64,000 nucleotides of DNA. Origin: Hyphomicrobium sp. Its GTDB lineage: Bacteria > Pseudomonadota > Alphaproteobacteria > Rhizobiales > Hyphomicrobiaceae. The notes below the pieces were generated by a model. It was not told the origin of the DNA. It searched no databases and saw only the letters and a list, made by a program, of their open reading frames with translations. The stretch lies in the NCBI GenBank assembly GCA_022843145.1, contig JALHOF010000003.1, positions 210,066 through 274,065 of the forward strand. The letters run 5' to 3'. This document shows, in pieces, positions 40,053-47,126 of this stretch. Each line of letters opens with the position of its first letter. Positions within the stretch are counted from its first letter, which is position 1. Position numbers and translations under genes: made by a program.

Positions 40053-40826
40053 ATGCTCGATCAATCACTCGCGCGCGAATTGCAGCCGATGCCGGCGCGC
40101 GCCTTCAAGGCCCGCGCCGCGGCGGTGCTCGGCCCGGACTTCGCCGCGTGCATGGCTGCAGCGCTCATGTGCTCGCTGGTTCGCTTCAACAATCCCAAGG
40201 GGCCGCAACCGGCCGTCGCGGCCATCGTCGAGCTGCTGGAATTGTTGGCGGCCCGCGGCGTTGCCGCCGAAGCGCTGCCGCGACGGTGGAGGGCGGGTGC
40301 GATCGAGAGCTGGGCGAATTGCACGGGCCCGGCGGTAATCGCCAGCCTCGAAGCGTCGTTCGGCAGCGCCGCCGCTCTGCCGCGCCTATCGAGCGCGCTC
40401 GGCGTGACCATGCGAACCGTCACCGATCGACTCTACGGCGGCGCGCGGAGTGTCCGGCCGAGCTCGTTGGCCGAGCTCGCCGCCATCGCCGAGCTGGTCG
40501 AGCTCGCACTCGACACCGGACCCGAGGGGGAATTGCCACGGCGCTGGCGTGCGACCTTGCCGTTGCCGTCCATGCCGCGCCAGTGTGCCCACGGCGCGGA
40601 AATCGAGGCGCGCGCACGAGCGGTGCTCGGCGATGCAGCCACGGCGCGGCTTGCACGAGCGGTGGGTCGCTCGGAGCGCTACTTGGCTGAACTGACCCGA
40701 GATGGCGGCGCGAAGATCCAACCGGGAATCGTTGCGCTGGTCGAGCTTCTGGAAGTGCTGCAGGCCGAGGGCATACCTTCCGAGCGCTGGCCAGCGCGCT
40801 GGCATCTGACCGAGGGGGGCGCGTGA
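40053..40826 (+). CDS. Triple-module putative DNA-binding protein
   Basis: The 257-aa product contains three divergent copies of one module: an HTH-like helix pair, then a helix with VELLELL and a PxRW motif. Copies lie at about 21-81 (IVELLELLAARGVAAEALPR), 95-167 (AELVELALDTGPEGELPRRW) and 183-251 (LVELLEVLQAEGIPSERWPA). The middle HTH reads SSALGVTMRTVTDRLYGGARSVRPSSLAEL. It is probably a multi-site DNA-binding protein. It lies between the two TerS-like genes, which suggests a packaging or regulatory role. I know no named family. Confidence 0.6.
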   Translation: MLDQSLARELQPMPARAFKARAAAVLGPDFAACMAAALMCSLVRFNNPKGPQPAVAAIVELLELLAARGVAAEALPRRWRAGAIESWANCTGPAVIASLEASFGSAAALPRLSSALGVTMRTVTDRLYGGARSVRPSSLAELAAIAELVELALDTGPEGELPRRWRATLPLPSMPRQCAHGAEIEARARAVLGDAATARLARAVGRSERYLAELTRDGGAKIQPGIVALVELLEVLQAEGIPSERWPARWHLTEGGA

Positions 40827-41326
40827 TGCTTGATGCAAAAGCCGCACCGACGCCCGAACTCGATCCATTGCCCGGCGGCGCGCCGTTGCCGTTGAAGCCG
40901 GACCAGCTCGCATTCCGTGCAGCGTTTGCCGCTGCATATGCCAGCACCGGAGATGCGCCCGGCTCTGTGCGTGCTGCGCTTGAGCGATGCGGCGGCAGCG
41001 ACAAGGCCCGCCGCCGCCCGTCCGAAGTCGCACGACGATTGCTCATGCAAGAGCCTGTTCGCCGCCGCATCGCCGAGTTGGGCGGTGTTCCGCCCCCTTC
41101 CCCCGCGCTCGCGATGCCTTTGCCTGCGCCGGCCGTCGCCGTCGTGCCGCCATTGCCCGTCGATCCGCCGCCCGCTGCGGCCGAACCGATCGCGCCGGAA
41201 ACGGCCGCGAAGCTCGTCGCCGTCGCGTTCGATCCAGCCATGCCGCCGGGTGTCAGCAGGGCGGCGATTGCCGCGTTGCGGGCCGCGCTTGTCGCGCGCT
41301 CCGCTGAATTGGAGTGGGGCCCATGA
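40826..41326 (+). CDS. Second terminase-small-subunit-like protein
   Basis: The 166-aa product starts by overlap with the upstream stop. Residues about 25-85 follow the TerS/xtmA N-terminal pattern: LKPDQLAFRAAFAAAYASTGDAPGSVRAALERCGG ... EVARRLLMQEPVRRRIAELGG. A Pro/Ala-rich linker and a short helical C-terminus follow. Two TerS-like proteins of different families in one small element is unusual; one could block or modify the helper's packaging. Confidence 0.55.
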   Translation: MLDAKAAPTPELDPLPGGAPLPLKPDQLAFRAAFAAAYASTGDAPGSVRAALERCGGSDKARRRPSEVARRLLMQEPVRRRIAELGGVPPPSPALAMPLPAPAVAVVPPLPVDPPPAAAEPIAPETAAKLVAVAFDPAMPPGVSRAAIAALRAALVARSAELEWGP

Positions 41327-41817
41327 CCGCGCGACCACTACCGAGACGCCAGCGCCAGGTGCTCGACTTCATTCGCACCGAGCTTTCCGCCGGTCGCGAG
41401 TTTCCCTCGCCGGCTGCAATCGCGTTCGAAATCGGCTGGCGTGGCGACACATGCGCCCGTGAAGCGCTTCAGGCGCTTTCGGGCTTTGGACATCTGTCAC
41501 GGCGCAACGTGCGCGGCCGGTGGGTCTATGCGCTGCCGCCTGCCTCGCCGTCACCGGCCGCGCCGCCGCCCGGCGGGCTTGCGAAGTCTGACACCTTCGC
41601 CGCCGCCGTTCTCGGCGATGATCTCGACGCCGGCCGCTTCGAGGGCCGCGCGGATGGCCGCGATACTGTCGGCGGCCAGCGTGCGGCCATCTTCGAGCCG
41701 CCGCACCGTGATCCGCGCCACGCTGGCAAGGCGTGCCAGATCTTCCCGACTGAGATCGAGAAGCGCGCGCGCGGCCTTGCACTGCCTGGGGGTGAGTGTG
41801 TCCATGCCGTCGAATAA
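41323..41817 (+). CDS. LexA-like winged-helix protein overlapping the repressor gene antisense
   Basis: The first 75 of 164 residues match the LexA N-terminal DNA-binding domain: RPLPRRQRQVLDFIRTELSAGREFPSPAAIAFEIGWRGDTCAREALQALSGFGHLSRR. Beyond about residue 77 the ORF runs antisense through the whole XRE gene and its composition is not protein-like. The original stop may have been lost, or the gene may function with this tail. There is no LexA peptidase domain. Confidence 0.55.
   Translation: MTARPLPRRQRQVLDFIRTELSAGREFPSPAAIAFEIGWRGDTCAREALQALSGFGHLSRRNVRGRWVYALPPASPSPAAPPPGGLAKSDTFAAAVLGDDLDAGRFEGRADGRDTVGGQRAAIFEPPHRDPRHAGKACQIFPTEIEKRARGLALPGGECVHAVE
41551..41805 (-). CDS. XRE-family repressor of E2 (84 aa)
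   Basis: A Cro/CI-type HTH protein: TPRQCKAARALLDLSREDLARLASVARITVRRLEDGRTLAADSIAAIRAALEAAGVEII. The length is identical to the E1 repressor, with similar spacing of conserved positions. The start at 41805 is chosen by alignment with it; the frame is open to 41874. It is divergent from the 41915 gene across a palindromic operator. Confidence 0.82.
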   Translation of the reverse strand: MDTLTPRQCKAARALLDLSREDLARLASVARITVRRLEDGRTLAADSIAAIRAALEAAGVEIIAENGGGEGVRLRKPAGRRRGR

Positions 41818-41865
41818 TCGCGTGGCTGTGGATGGCGCAAGAGTTGACTTGAACGTATCCCCCGT

Positions 41866-41884
41866 CTGATCCAAAAAGGATCAG
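41866..41884. promoter_or_regulatory. Palindromic operator CTGATCC-AAAAA-GGATCAG for the E2 repressor
   Basis: A 7-bp perfect inverted repeat around an A5 spacer lies in the divergent region between the repressor and the 41915 gene. The sequence differs from the E1 operators, so the two repressors probably do not cross-regulate. A TTGACT -35-like hexamer lies at 41844-41849. Confidence 0.65.
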
Positions 41885-41914
41885 TAGGAAATTCTAGTGT
41901 AGGGAGTGCAGACG

Positions 41915-42400
41915 ATGCAGAACGCGAATCCTGATGGCTTGGCGCCCGTGCGGCCGGCGGAAATGAGCAACACGATGCACAATGTCGCCAAGACGCCGCA
42001 GAGCGCGGCTGCGCGAGCTGCCGTGCTGGCGCTGACACGTTCGGATTTGCGAGTCAGGCTCTACGCGCGGGCGGGCGCCCTGGGGGAAACGGCGCTGTTG
42101 TCGCTGGTCGCGCCGGACGTGGTGCGGGACGCCGCGCGGTCGCGTGGCATCCCCGAGAATGTCTTGAACAACCCCGCGCGATCGCATGAGGCATTTCGCG
42201 ATCTCTTGTGGGAACTGGCCGAAGAGCGCGCCACGGCGGCGGCGCTGGCGTTGTCCACCTGCGATCTCGACGACGGCGCATCATGGCGGCGGGCCTACGA
42301 TGCCGCGACCGGCATCGCATCGTTCGTGGTCTACGAGGATTGCGACGAGCACATGAACGTGCTGTTCGACGCCGAACTGGTCGCGCTGATTGCCGCGTAG
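41915..42400 (+). CDS. Repressor-divergent unknown protein (E2)
   Basis: The 161-aa product starts at ATG 41915, with GGGAG about 10 nt upstream; a GTG nine bases earlier is too close to its SD. It is helical with an acidic C-terminus (RATAAALALSTCDLDDGASWRRAYDAATGIASFVVYEDCDEHMN). It sits where the E1 gene at 17731 does, downstream of the operator, but shows no clear similarity. Function is unknown. Confidence 0.6.
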   Translation: MQNANPDGLAPVRPAEMSNTMHNVAKTPQSAAARAAVLALTRSDLRVRLYARAGALGETALLSLVAPDVVRDAARSRGIPENVLNNPARSHEAFRDLLWELAEERATAAALALSTCDLDDGASWRRAYDAATGIASFVVYEDCDEHMNVLFDAELVALIAA

Positions 42401-42401
42401 T

Positions 42402-42434
42402 GTCCGGCTTAGCCGGGACTGCGCAGTCCCCGTT
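42402..42434. terminator. Bidirectional terminator-like palindromes between convergent genes
   Basis: CCGG-CTTAG-CCGG and then the 16-bp palindrome GGGACTGCGCAGTCCC (42415-42430), followed by CGTTT, lie between the stops of the 41915 gene and the minus-strand cargo gene. Confidence 0.5.
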
Positions 42435-42463
42435 TGAAAGCGGCACCGGCGGGCTCGAGGTGT

Positions 42464-43840
42464 TCACCGCGGCCGAGCGGCGGCGCGAGCCACTGCCTCT
42501 GCTTCAAATTTGGCAATCGTCGCATCCATTCCATCGAGTGTGCGGCCCATGTCCACGTTTACTGGCTTGAAGGCGTCGCAGCGACCCCAAATCTCTCCCG
42601 TGGCAGCATGTCGAACGATGAGCTGACCATTGGCGAAATAGTTCCGCCGGAAGCACATCACTGCCGCAGCCTCGGCCGCCGCTGCTGCACTGCCGTCATC
42701 GATGCTTTCGAGGCCATAGAACACATCACACCCGAGGCGCTCCTCGTGAAAGGCCAGCCAGAGGAACATTCCTGTTCGTCCGCTGGCATGCGTGCACTCC
42801 ACCAACACATAGCCTTCGTCGCTGGCAACGATGGTCGCTGCCATGTCAGTTAACGGCGCAAAAGGATCTTGCCGATGGAGTCCGATCGTCAAGTTTGGTA
42901 GCGCTGGATATTCGGAAAGGACCGGCGATTCTCCTGATTTGAGCCGGGCGGTCAGAGCAGCACCGAAATGCTCGCGGAAACCCCTCAGCTCATAGAGATG
43001 CATATCGTAAATCGTACGCGCGCTATTGATCCCGAACTCATGTTCGATACCGTAGGCCGCCAATGCCTTCATGAGGGGCAGGTCGTCTGCTAGGCGTCGC
43101 AGGTCGCGGGGGTCTTCGGGGTCTACAGTGACACCGTGGCCAGCATGGGCAATCGCGCAGCGCCCCGATTCGTACAGATACTCTCCGATGTCGGCTCCCG
43201 TCTTCCGTAGCGCGTCAAGACGCGGCTTGGCCCTGATGCGCTCAAGCGCAACGGCAGCGTCAATCTTGCCGTTGATCCAAGCCTTCTGATCCTTCCCCGA
43301 TCGGCGGAGAATGTTGATGATCTTGTAAAAGCTCAGGAAGGCGTAGGGCACCTGTTGGATGGAGAGCCCCTCACGATAGAAGGCCAACGACCAGCGGGCC
43401 TTTTGATCTGCTACGTCTGGTATTTCGAACGGGTTGTAGTGCATCGTACGCATCAACTGGACACCCGACCGGGCGAAACCCGCCACTGGGCGGGGCAGGT
43501 TCCCTCCCGTCCAATGGGCAACATCGCATCCATGTCCTTCCAGCCAGCATTTTGCGCTGAGAAAATTCAAGAGCAGCACCTGGGCTGCTTCGAATGTCGG
43601 CAGTCCGGGCCCCCGCATGACTGCGACACTCGGGTAATAGTCGTCAAACTGAGGGATGACGTAAAGCTGCTGCTTCCTATACGCGATCTTCTCTAAAGCC
43701 ATAGGCCAGCAGATCTTGGGGTCAACGCAGGCCACCACCCACTCGCCTCGCACGAGCAGCTCGTCTTTGAATACGTCGGCAGTTGTCAGTTTCTTGTCCG
43801 GCATCATCTGCGTATGCAGCACAAGGGGGATTCGCTGCAT
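42464..43840 (-). CDS. MauJ-like protein with HEPN RNase motif (cargo of E2)
   Basis: The 458-aa product has a helical region at about 165-265 with ADIGEYLYESGRCAIAHAGHG, in which Arg227-x4-His232 fits the HEPN nuclease RX4-6H signature. VDPEDPRDLRRLADDLPLMKAL follows. I recall a similar arrangement in proteins annotated MauJ and in abortive-infection proteins. The remainder is strand-rich. It lies next to attR, the cargo slot, so anti-phage defence is a reasonable inference, not a demonstration. The start at 43840 has no strong SD; 43807 is the alternative. Confidence 0.6.
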   Translation of the reverse strand: MQRIPLVLHTQMMPDKKLTTADVFKDELLVRGEWVVACVDPKICWPMALEKIAYRKQQLYVIPQFDDYYPSVAVMRGPGLPTFEAAQVLLLNFLSAKCWLEGHGCDVAHWTGGNLPRPVAGFARSGVQLMRTMHYNPFEIPDVADQKARWSLAFYREGLSIQQVPYAFLSFYKIINILRRSGKDQKAWINGKIDAAVALERIRAKPRLDALRKTGADIGEYLYESGRCAIAHAGHGVTVDPEDPRDLRRLADDLPLMKALAAYGIEHEFGINSARTIYDMHLYELRGFREHFGAALTARLKSGESPVLSEYPALPNLTIGLHRQDPFAPLTDMAATIVASDEGYVLVECTHASGRTGMFLWLAFHEERLGCDVFYGLESIDDGSAAAAAEAAAVMCFRRNYFANGQLIVRHAATGEIWGRCDAFKPVNVDMGRTLDGMDATIAKFEAEAVARAAARPR

Positions 43841-44011
43841 AGCTGCTACCGCCGCCGGCCCACAGCATTCGGGGTTCGTATGGGGTTATGCGCCTGGACA
43901 GGTCTGAAGTGCACGGTTGCCCGGGGAGTGACCCGGCAATCGGTGTACAGATCCGGGGCTTCTGCACGAAAAAATCGAGCCGCCGTCGACGGCTTCTCGG
44001 CCGTGCTAGCC

Positions 44012-44029
44012 GAGTCACATGCGAGTCAA
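44012..44029. promoter_or_regulatory. Right arm-type site of E2 (GAGTCACATGCGAGTCAA)
   Basis: An 18-bp match, with one mismatch, to the site at 31812-31829. It lies 58 bp inside attR. Confidence 0.6.
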
Positions 44030-44086
44030 CGGCATTTTCGTGCTCATTCCTGAACGTCGTCCGTGTAATCTAAGTGATTGAAATCG

Positions 44087-44131
44087 TTGGAGGCCACGCC
44101 CGGAATTGAACCGGGGTACGCGGATTTGCAG
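44087..44131. repeat. attR of E2 within tRNA-Cys
   Basis: This 45-bp copy is identical to attL and spans the tRNA from the encoded 3' CCA to the anticodon loop. The complete tRNA continues to 44161, so the gene stays intact. Confidence 0.93.
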
Positions 44132-44161
44132 TCCGCTGCGTCACCACTCCGCCACGTGGCC
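44088..44161 (-). tRNA. tRNA-Cys (GCA)
   Basis: The minus strand reads GGCCACGTGGCGGAGTGG..., an anticodon arm with GGACTGCAAATCC (anticodon GCA), a GGTTCAATTCC T-arm and a CGTGGCC acceptor end with encoded TCCA. It is 74 nt. Its 3' half is the E2 attachment site. Confidence 0.97.
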
Positions 44162-44486
44162 GATCCGTTGAGCCGCGGGCGGGTGAGGACCGGCGGCCGA
44201 TGCTGCGCGGCGGGCCGAACCGGCCCGTCCCGCGAGAACCTCGAAACGATTGGGGGCATGTATCACAGCCGCGGCCAGGGGCGCAATGCGGTTCGGTCGG
44301 GCGGCGCGCGGCGGATGCGGCTATGCCGCGCGATGGGGCGGGTTCGAGCGGGGCAAAGCGACGAGCGGGCGCGCCATTCGGCGGACTGGCCGGGGCGCGC
44401 GGGTTTGGGTATGGTTCTCCGAGTCCGGCAGGATGCGCCGGTGAGGACGGCCGGATAGCGGCCGGTCAACGGGCCGGGAGACGCCG
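44162..44486. other. 325-bp backbone intergenic region
   Basis: GC-rich sequence between tRNA-Cys and the methyltransferase gene. Open frames here are shadows without ribosome-binding sites. It presumably contains the tRNA promoter (minus) and the methyltransferase promoter. No clear hexamers were seen. Confidence 0.4.
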
Positions 44487-45155
44487 ATGATCGACTTCGC
44501 ATTGCAGCGCAAGAACATGGTCGAATCGCAGGTGCGTCCGAGCGACGTGACCGACCGGCGGATCGTGCGCGCGATGCTGGACGTGCCGCGCGAGGCGTTC
44601 GTGCCGGCGGCGTATAAGACGCTGGCGTACATGGACGACGCGGTGCGTGTCGGCGACACCGGCGGGGCAGGCGGGCGGGCGATGATGGCGCCGCGGACGC
44701 TGGCCAAGCTGCTGCAACTCGCGTCGTTCGAGGCGTCCGACGTGGTGCTGACGATCGGCTGCGCCAACGGATATGCGTCGGCGGTGATCGCCAGGATCGT
44801 GCAGACGGTGGTGGCGCTGGAGAGCGACGCCGAGCTTGCGGCGAGTGCGCAGCGGACGCTCGGGACACTGTCGGCGGACAACGTGGCGGTGGTGACGGGG
44901 CCGCTCGCGGAGGGCTATGCCGCCGAGGGGCCGTATGACGCCATCGTCATCGAGGGTGCGGTGGGCGAGCCGCCGCGCGCGCTACTCGACCAGTTGAAGG
45001 ACGGCGGGCGGCTGGTCGCGGTGGTCGATCAGGGACCGGTCGGCAAGGCGATGCTGTGGCGCAGGCTGGGCGACGGCTTCGACAGCCGCGCCGCATTCGA
45101 TGCGAGCGCGCCGGCGCTGCCGGGCTTCGAGCGGCCGAACGTGTTCGCGCTCTGA
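44487..45155 (+). CDS. Protein-L-isoaspartate O-methyltransferase family protein
   Basis: The 222-aa SAM-dependent methyltransferase of the PCMT family has QVRPSDVTDRRIVRAMLDVPREAFVP, a motif I-like VVLTIGCANGYASAVIA, and DAIVIEGAVGEPP. The normal glycine-rich motif I (GxGxGY) is altered to IGCANGY. Family members repair isoaspartyl residues, but this subgroup upstream of tolC in rhizobia-like genomes may have another substrate. ATG 44487 follows a GGGAG. Confidence 0.87.
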   Translation: MIDFALQRKNMVESQVRPSDVTDRRIVRAMLDVPREAFVPAAYKTLAYMDDAVRVGDTGGAGGRAMMAPRTLAKLLQLASFEASDVVLTIGCANGYASAVIARIVQTVVALESDAELAASAQRTLGTLSADNVAVVTGPLAEGYAAEGPYDAIVIEGAVGEPPRALLDQLKDGGRLVAVVDQGPVGKAMLWRRLGDGFDSRAAFDASAPALPGFERPNVFAL

Positions 45156-45329
45156 GCGCATAAACCCAGCCGTTTGCACGACTTTCGCGCTGCTATCCAG
45201 CGGCCCGGGTGAACGCCTGCCGTTGCCGGGAGGTTAACGGCGCGGCCGCCGGTTTACTTATCGTTCAGCGAATCAGCCGCCTATCGATGCCAGGGCAAGC
45301 GCTGCGTTGCCCGGTATCGGGAGCGGACA

Positions 45330-46814
45330 ATGGCGTCGGGCACATCGCGTGAGACAGGACGGAGGAGCGGCATTCGCGCTTGGTGGATGCGCAGCCGGCT
45401 GAGCCTCGTCGCGCTCGCGGCGGCGGCGCCGCTGCTTTTCGCTCAACCCGCGAACGCCGAGACGCTGCGCGAGGCGATGGCGTCGGCGTACCAGGCCAAT
45501 CCGCGGCTCGATGCCGAACGTGCGCGGTTGCGTGCGACGGACGAGGAGGTGCCGCGGGCGAAGGCGGGCTACCGGCCGCAGATCGAGGGCGCGGCGGAGA
45601 TCGGCCGGCAGGATACCGGCAGCTCGCCCGCTTCGACATCGACCGGGCGGGTGACGCCCAAGGGCTACGAGGTCAACGTCCGTCAGTCGGTGTTCAATGG
45701 ATTCCAGACCACGAACGCGGTGGCCGAGGCAGAGGCCGGAGTGCGGGTCGGCCGCGAGAACCTGCGCTTCGTCGAGAGCCAGACGCTGTTCGATGCGGTG
45801 TCGGTCTATATGGACGTGGTGCGCGATCAGGCGATCGTGCGCATCCGCGACAGCAACGTCGCGGTGCTGACGCGGGAGCTGGAAGCGGCGGAGACGCGGC
45901 GGGCGGCGCGTGAGGTGACCAAGACCGACGTGGCGCAGGCCCGCGCCCGGCGTGCGCGCGCGGTGTCGGCGGCGGATCTGGCCAAGGCCAATCTCAAGGT
46001 GTCGCGGGCTCAGTTCGAGCGCGTCATCGGACATGCGGCGACGCGGGTCTCGGAACCGCCGTTGAAGAACAAGTTCTTGCCGCGCTCGCTCGCCGAGGCG
46101 CTGTCGATCGCCGAGCACGAGAGCCCGAATGTCGGCAGTGCGCTGCATCGCGAGCAGGCGGCGCGGTATGCCGTGGACAAGGTGTGGGGCGAATTGCTGC
46201 CGCAGGTGCAGGTCGAAGCCAGCTACGAGCACCGCGAGGATACGTCGAGCCTGCTGGAGCAGAGCCACGCCGCAACGATCACCGGCCGCGTGACCGTGCC
46301 GCTGTACGAGGGCGGCGGCGTACACGCGCGGGTGCGTCAGGCCAAGCACACGCACGTGTCGCGGCTGCAGGAGATCGAACAGGCGCGCAGCGAGACGCAG
46401 GCGAACGTGACGGCGGCGTGGTCGCGGCTGATGGCGGCCCGAGCGCAGATGCGGTCGGACGAGGTGCAGGTCGAGGCGGGGAGAACGGCGCTCGAGGGCG
46501 TGCGCGAGGAGGAGAAGGTGGGGCAGCGGACGCTGCTCGATCTGCTCAACGCCGAACAGGAGTATCTCGACGCGCAGGTTGCGCTGACGACGACGCGGCG
46601 GGATCTGGTCGTGGCGAGCTATGCGCTGCTGGCGTCGATGGGGCGGCTGTCGGCCGAACGGCTGGCGCTGGTGTCGCAGGTCTACGACCCGGAAGAGAAT
46701 TATCACGAGAGCCGGCAGAAGTGGTTCGGCCTCAGCATCACCCATTCCGACGGCCGCCGTGAGGTCGTCGAAGCGGCGGACGATGCGAACCAGCCCGACG
46801 ATCTCGTCGATTGA
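45330..46814 (+). CDS. tolC: TolC-family outer membrane protein (copy 1)
   Basis: The 494-aa product has a signal peptide (SLVALAAAAPLLFAQPANAE) and the duplicated OEP architecture: TLREAMASAYQANPRLDAERARLRATDE, GYEVNVRQSVFNGFQT, long periplasmic helices, VTVPLYEGGGVHARVRQAKH and EEKVGQRTLLDLLNAEQEYLDAQVAL. It forms the outer-membrane channel for type I secretion or RND efflux. An upstream block is 70% Arg/Ser/Thr, so the start could be a little later. It is paired with a second copy 312 bp downstream. Confidence 0.93.
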   Translation: MASGTSRETGRRSGIRAWWMRSRLSLVALAAAAPLLFAQPANAETLREAMASAYQANPRLDAERARLRATDEEVPRAKAGYRPQIEGAAEIGRQDTGSSPASTSTGRVTPKGYEVNVRQSVFNGFQTTNAVAEAEAGVRVGRENLRFVESQTLFDAVSVYMDVVRDQAIVRIRDSNVAVLTRELEAAETRRAAREVTKTDVAQARARRARAVSAADLAKANLKVSRAQFERVIGHAATRVSEPPLKNKFLPRSLAEALSIAEHESPNVGSALHREQAARYAVDKVWGELLPQVQVEASYEHREDTSSLLEQSHAATITGRVTVPLYEGGGVHARVRQAKHTHVSRLQEIEQARSETQANVTAAWSRLMAARAQMRSDEVQVEAGRTALEGVREEEKVGQRTLLDLLNAEQEYLDAQVALTTTRRDLVVASYALLASMGRLSAERLALVSQVYDPEENYHESRQKWFGLSITHSDGRREVVEAADDANQPDDLVD

Positions 46815-47126
46815 GGCTGCAACTTGGACGAACCGTGCTGACGCGGGTCAATCTGATCAGCCAAAATTCTTCTTGCGGCATCGTTGCCGGGGCCGCCGGC
46901 TAAAGGAATTGCCAGTGGACTGGCGCTTCTGCCGCGCCGATGCGTGCACGGAAGCCACACTAGCGCCAGTTCGGGCCGGCAACGGGCCCAGCGGCGTTCC
47001 CCGAGAGCCACGGTTGGACTACAACCTAAAGCAACTTGTTAATCAGAACGGCTTGGCAGCCGCGAATCGCTCTAACCATCAGGTGCTTGTGAATTTCCCA
47101 CGGGCGCTGACACGGATTGGTCACTC
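46815..47126. other. 312-bp gap between the two tolC copies
   Basis: No gene is supported. There is no obvious terminator after copy 1. The sequence around 47020-47100 is AT-richer and could hold the promoter of copy 2, but I cannot assign hexamers with confidence. Confidence 0.4.

Larger units (their letters stand above)
31646..44131. mobile_element. E2: 12.5-kb integrated phage-satellite-like island in tRNA-Cys
   Basis: The island lies between perfect 45-bp direct repeats, 31646-31690 and 44087-44131, the latter being the anticodon-to-3' half of tRNA-Cys. The contents are an integrase, an AlpA-like HTH protein, a DnaD-like initiator with a 12-bp iteron array, the EIEDPTN protein, a tape measure, a head-closure protein, a P27 small terminase, a second TerS-like protein, a triple-module DNA-binding-like protein, an XRE repressor with operator and HEPN cargo. 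There is no large terminase, portal, capsid or lysis gene. A small terminase without the large one is a hallmark of PICI-type satellites that redirect a helper's packaging. Confidence 0.85.
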
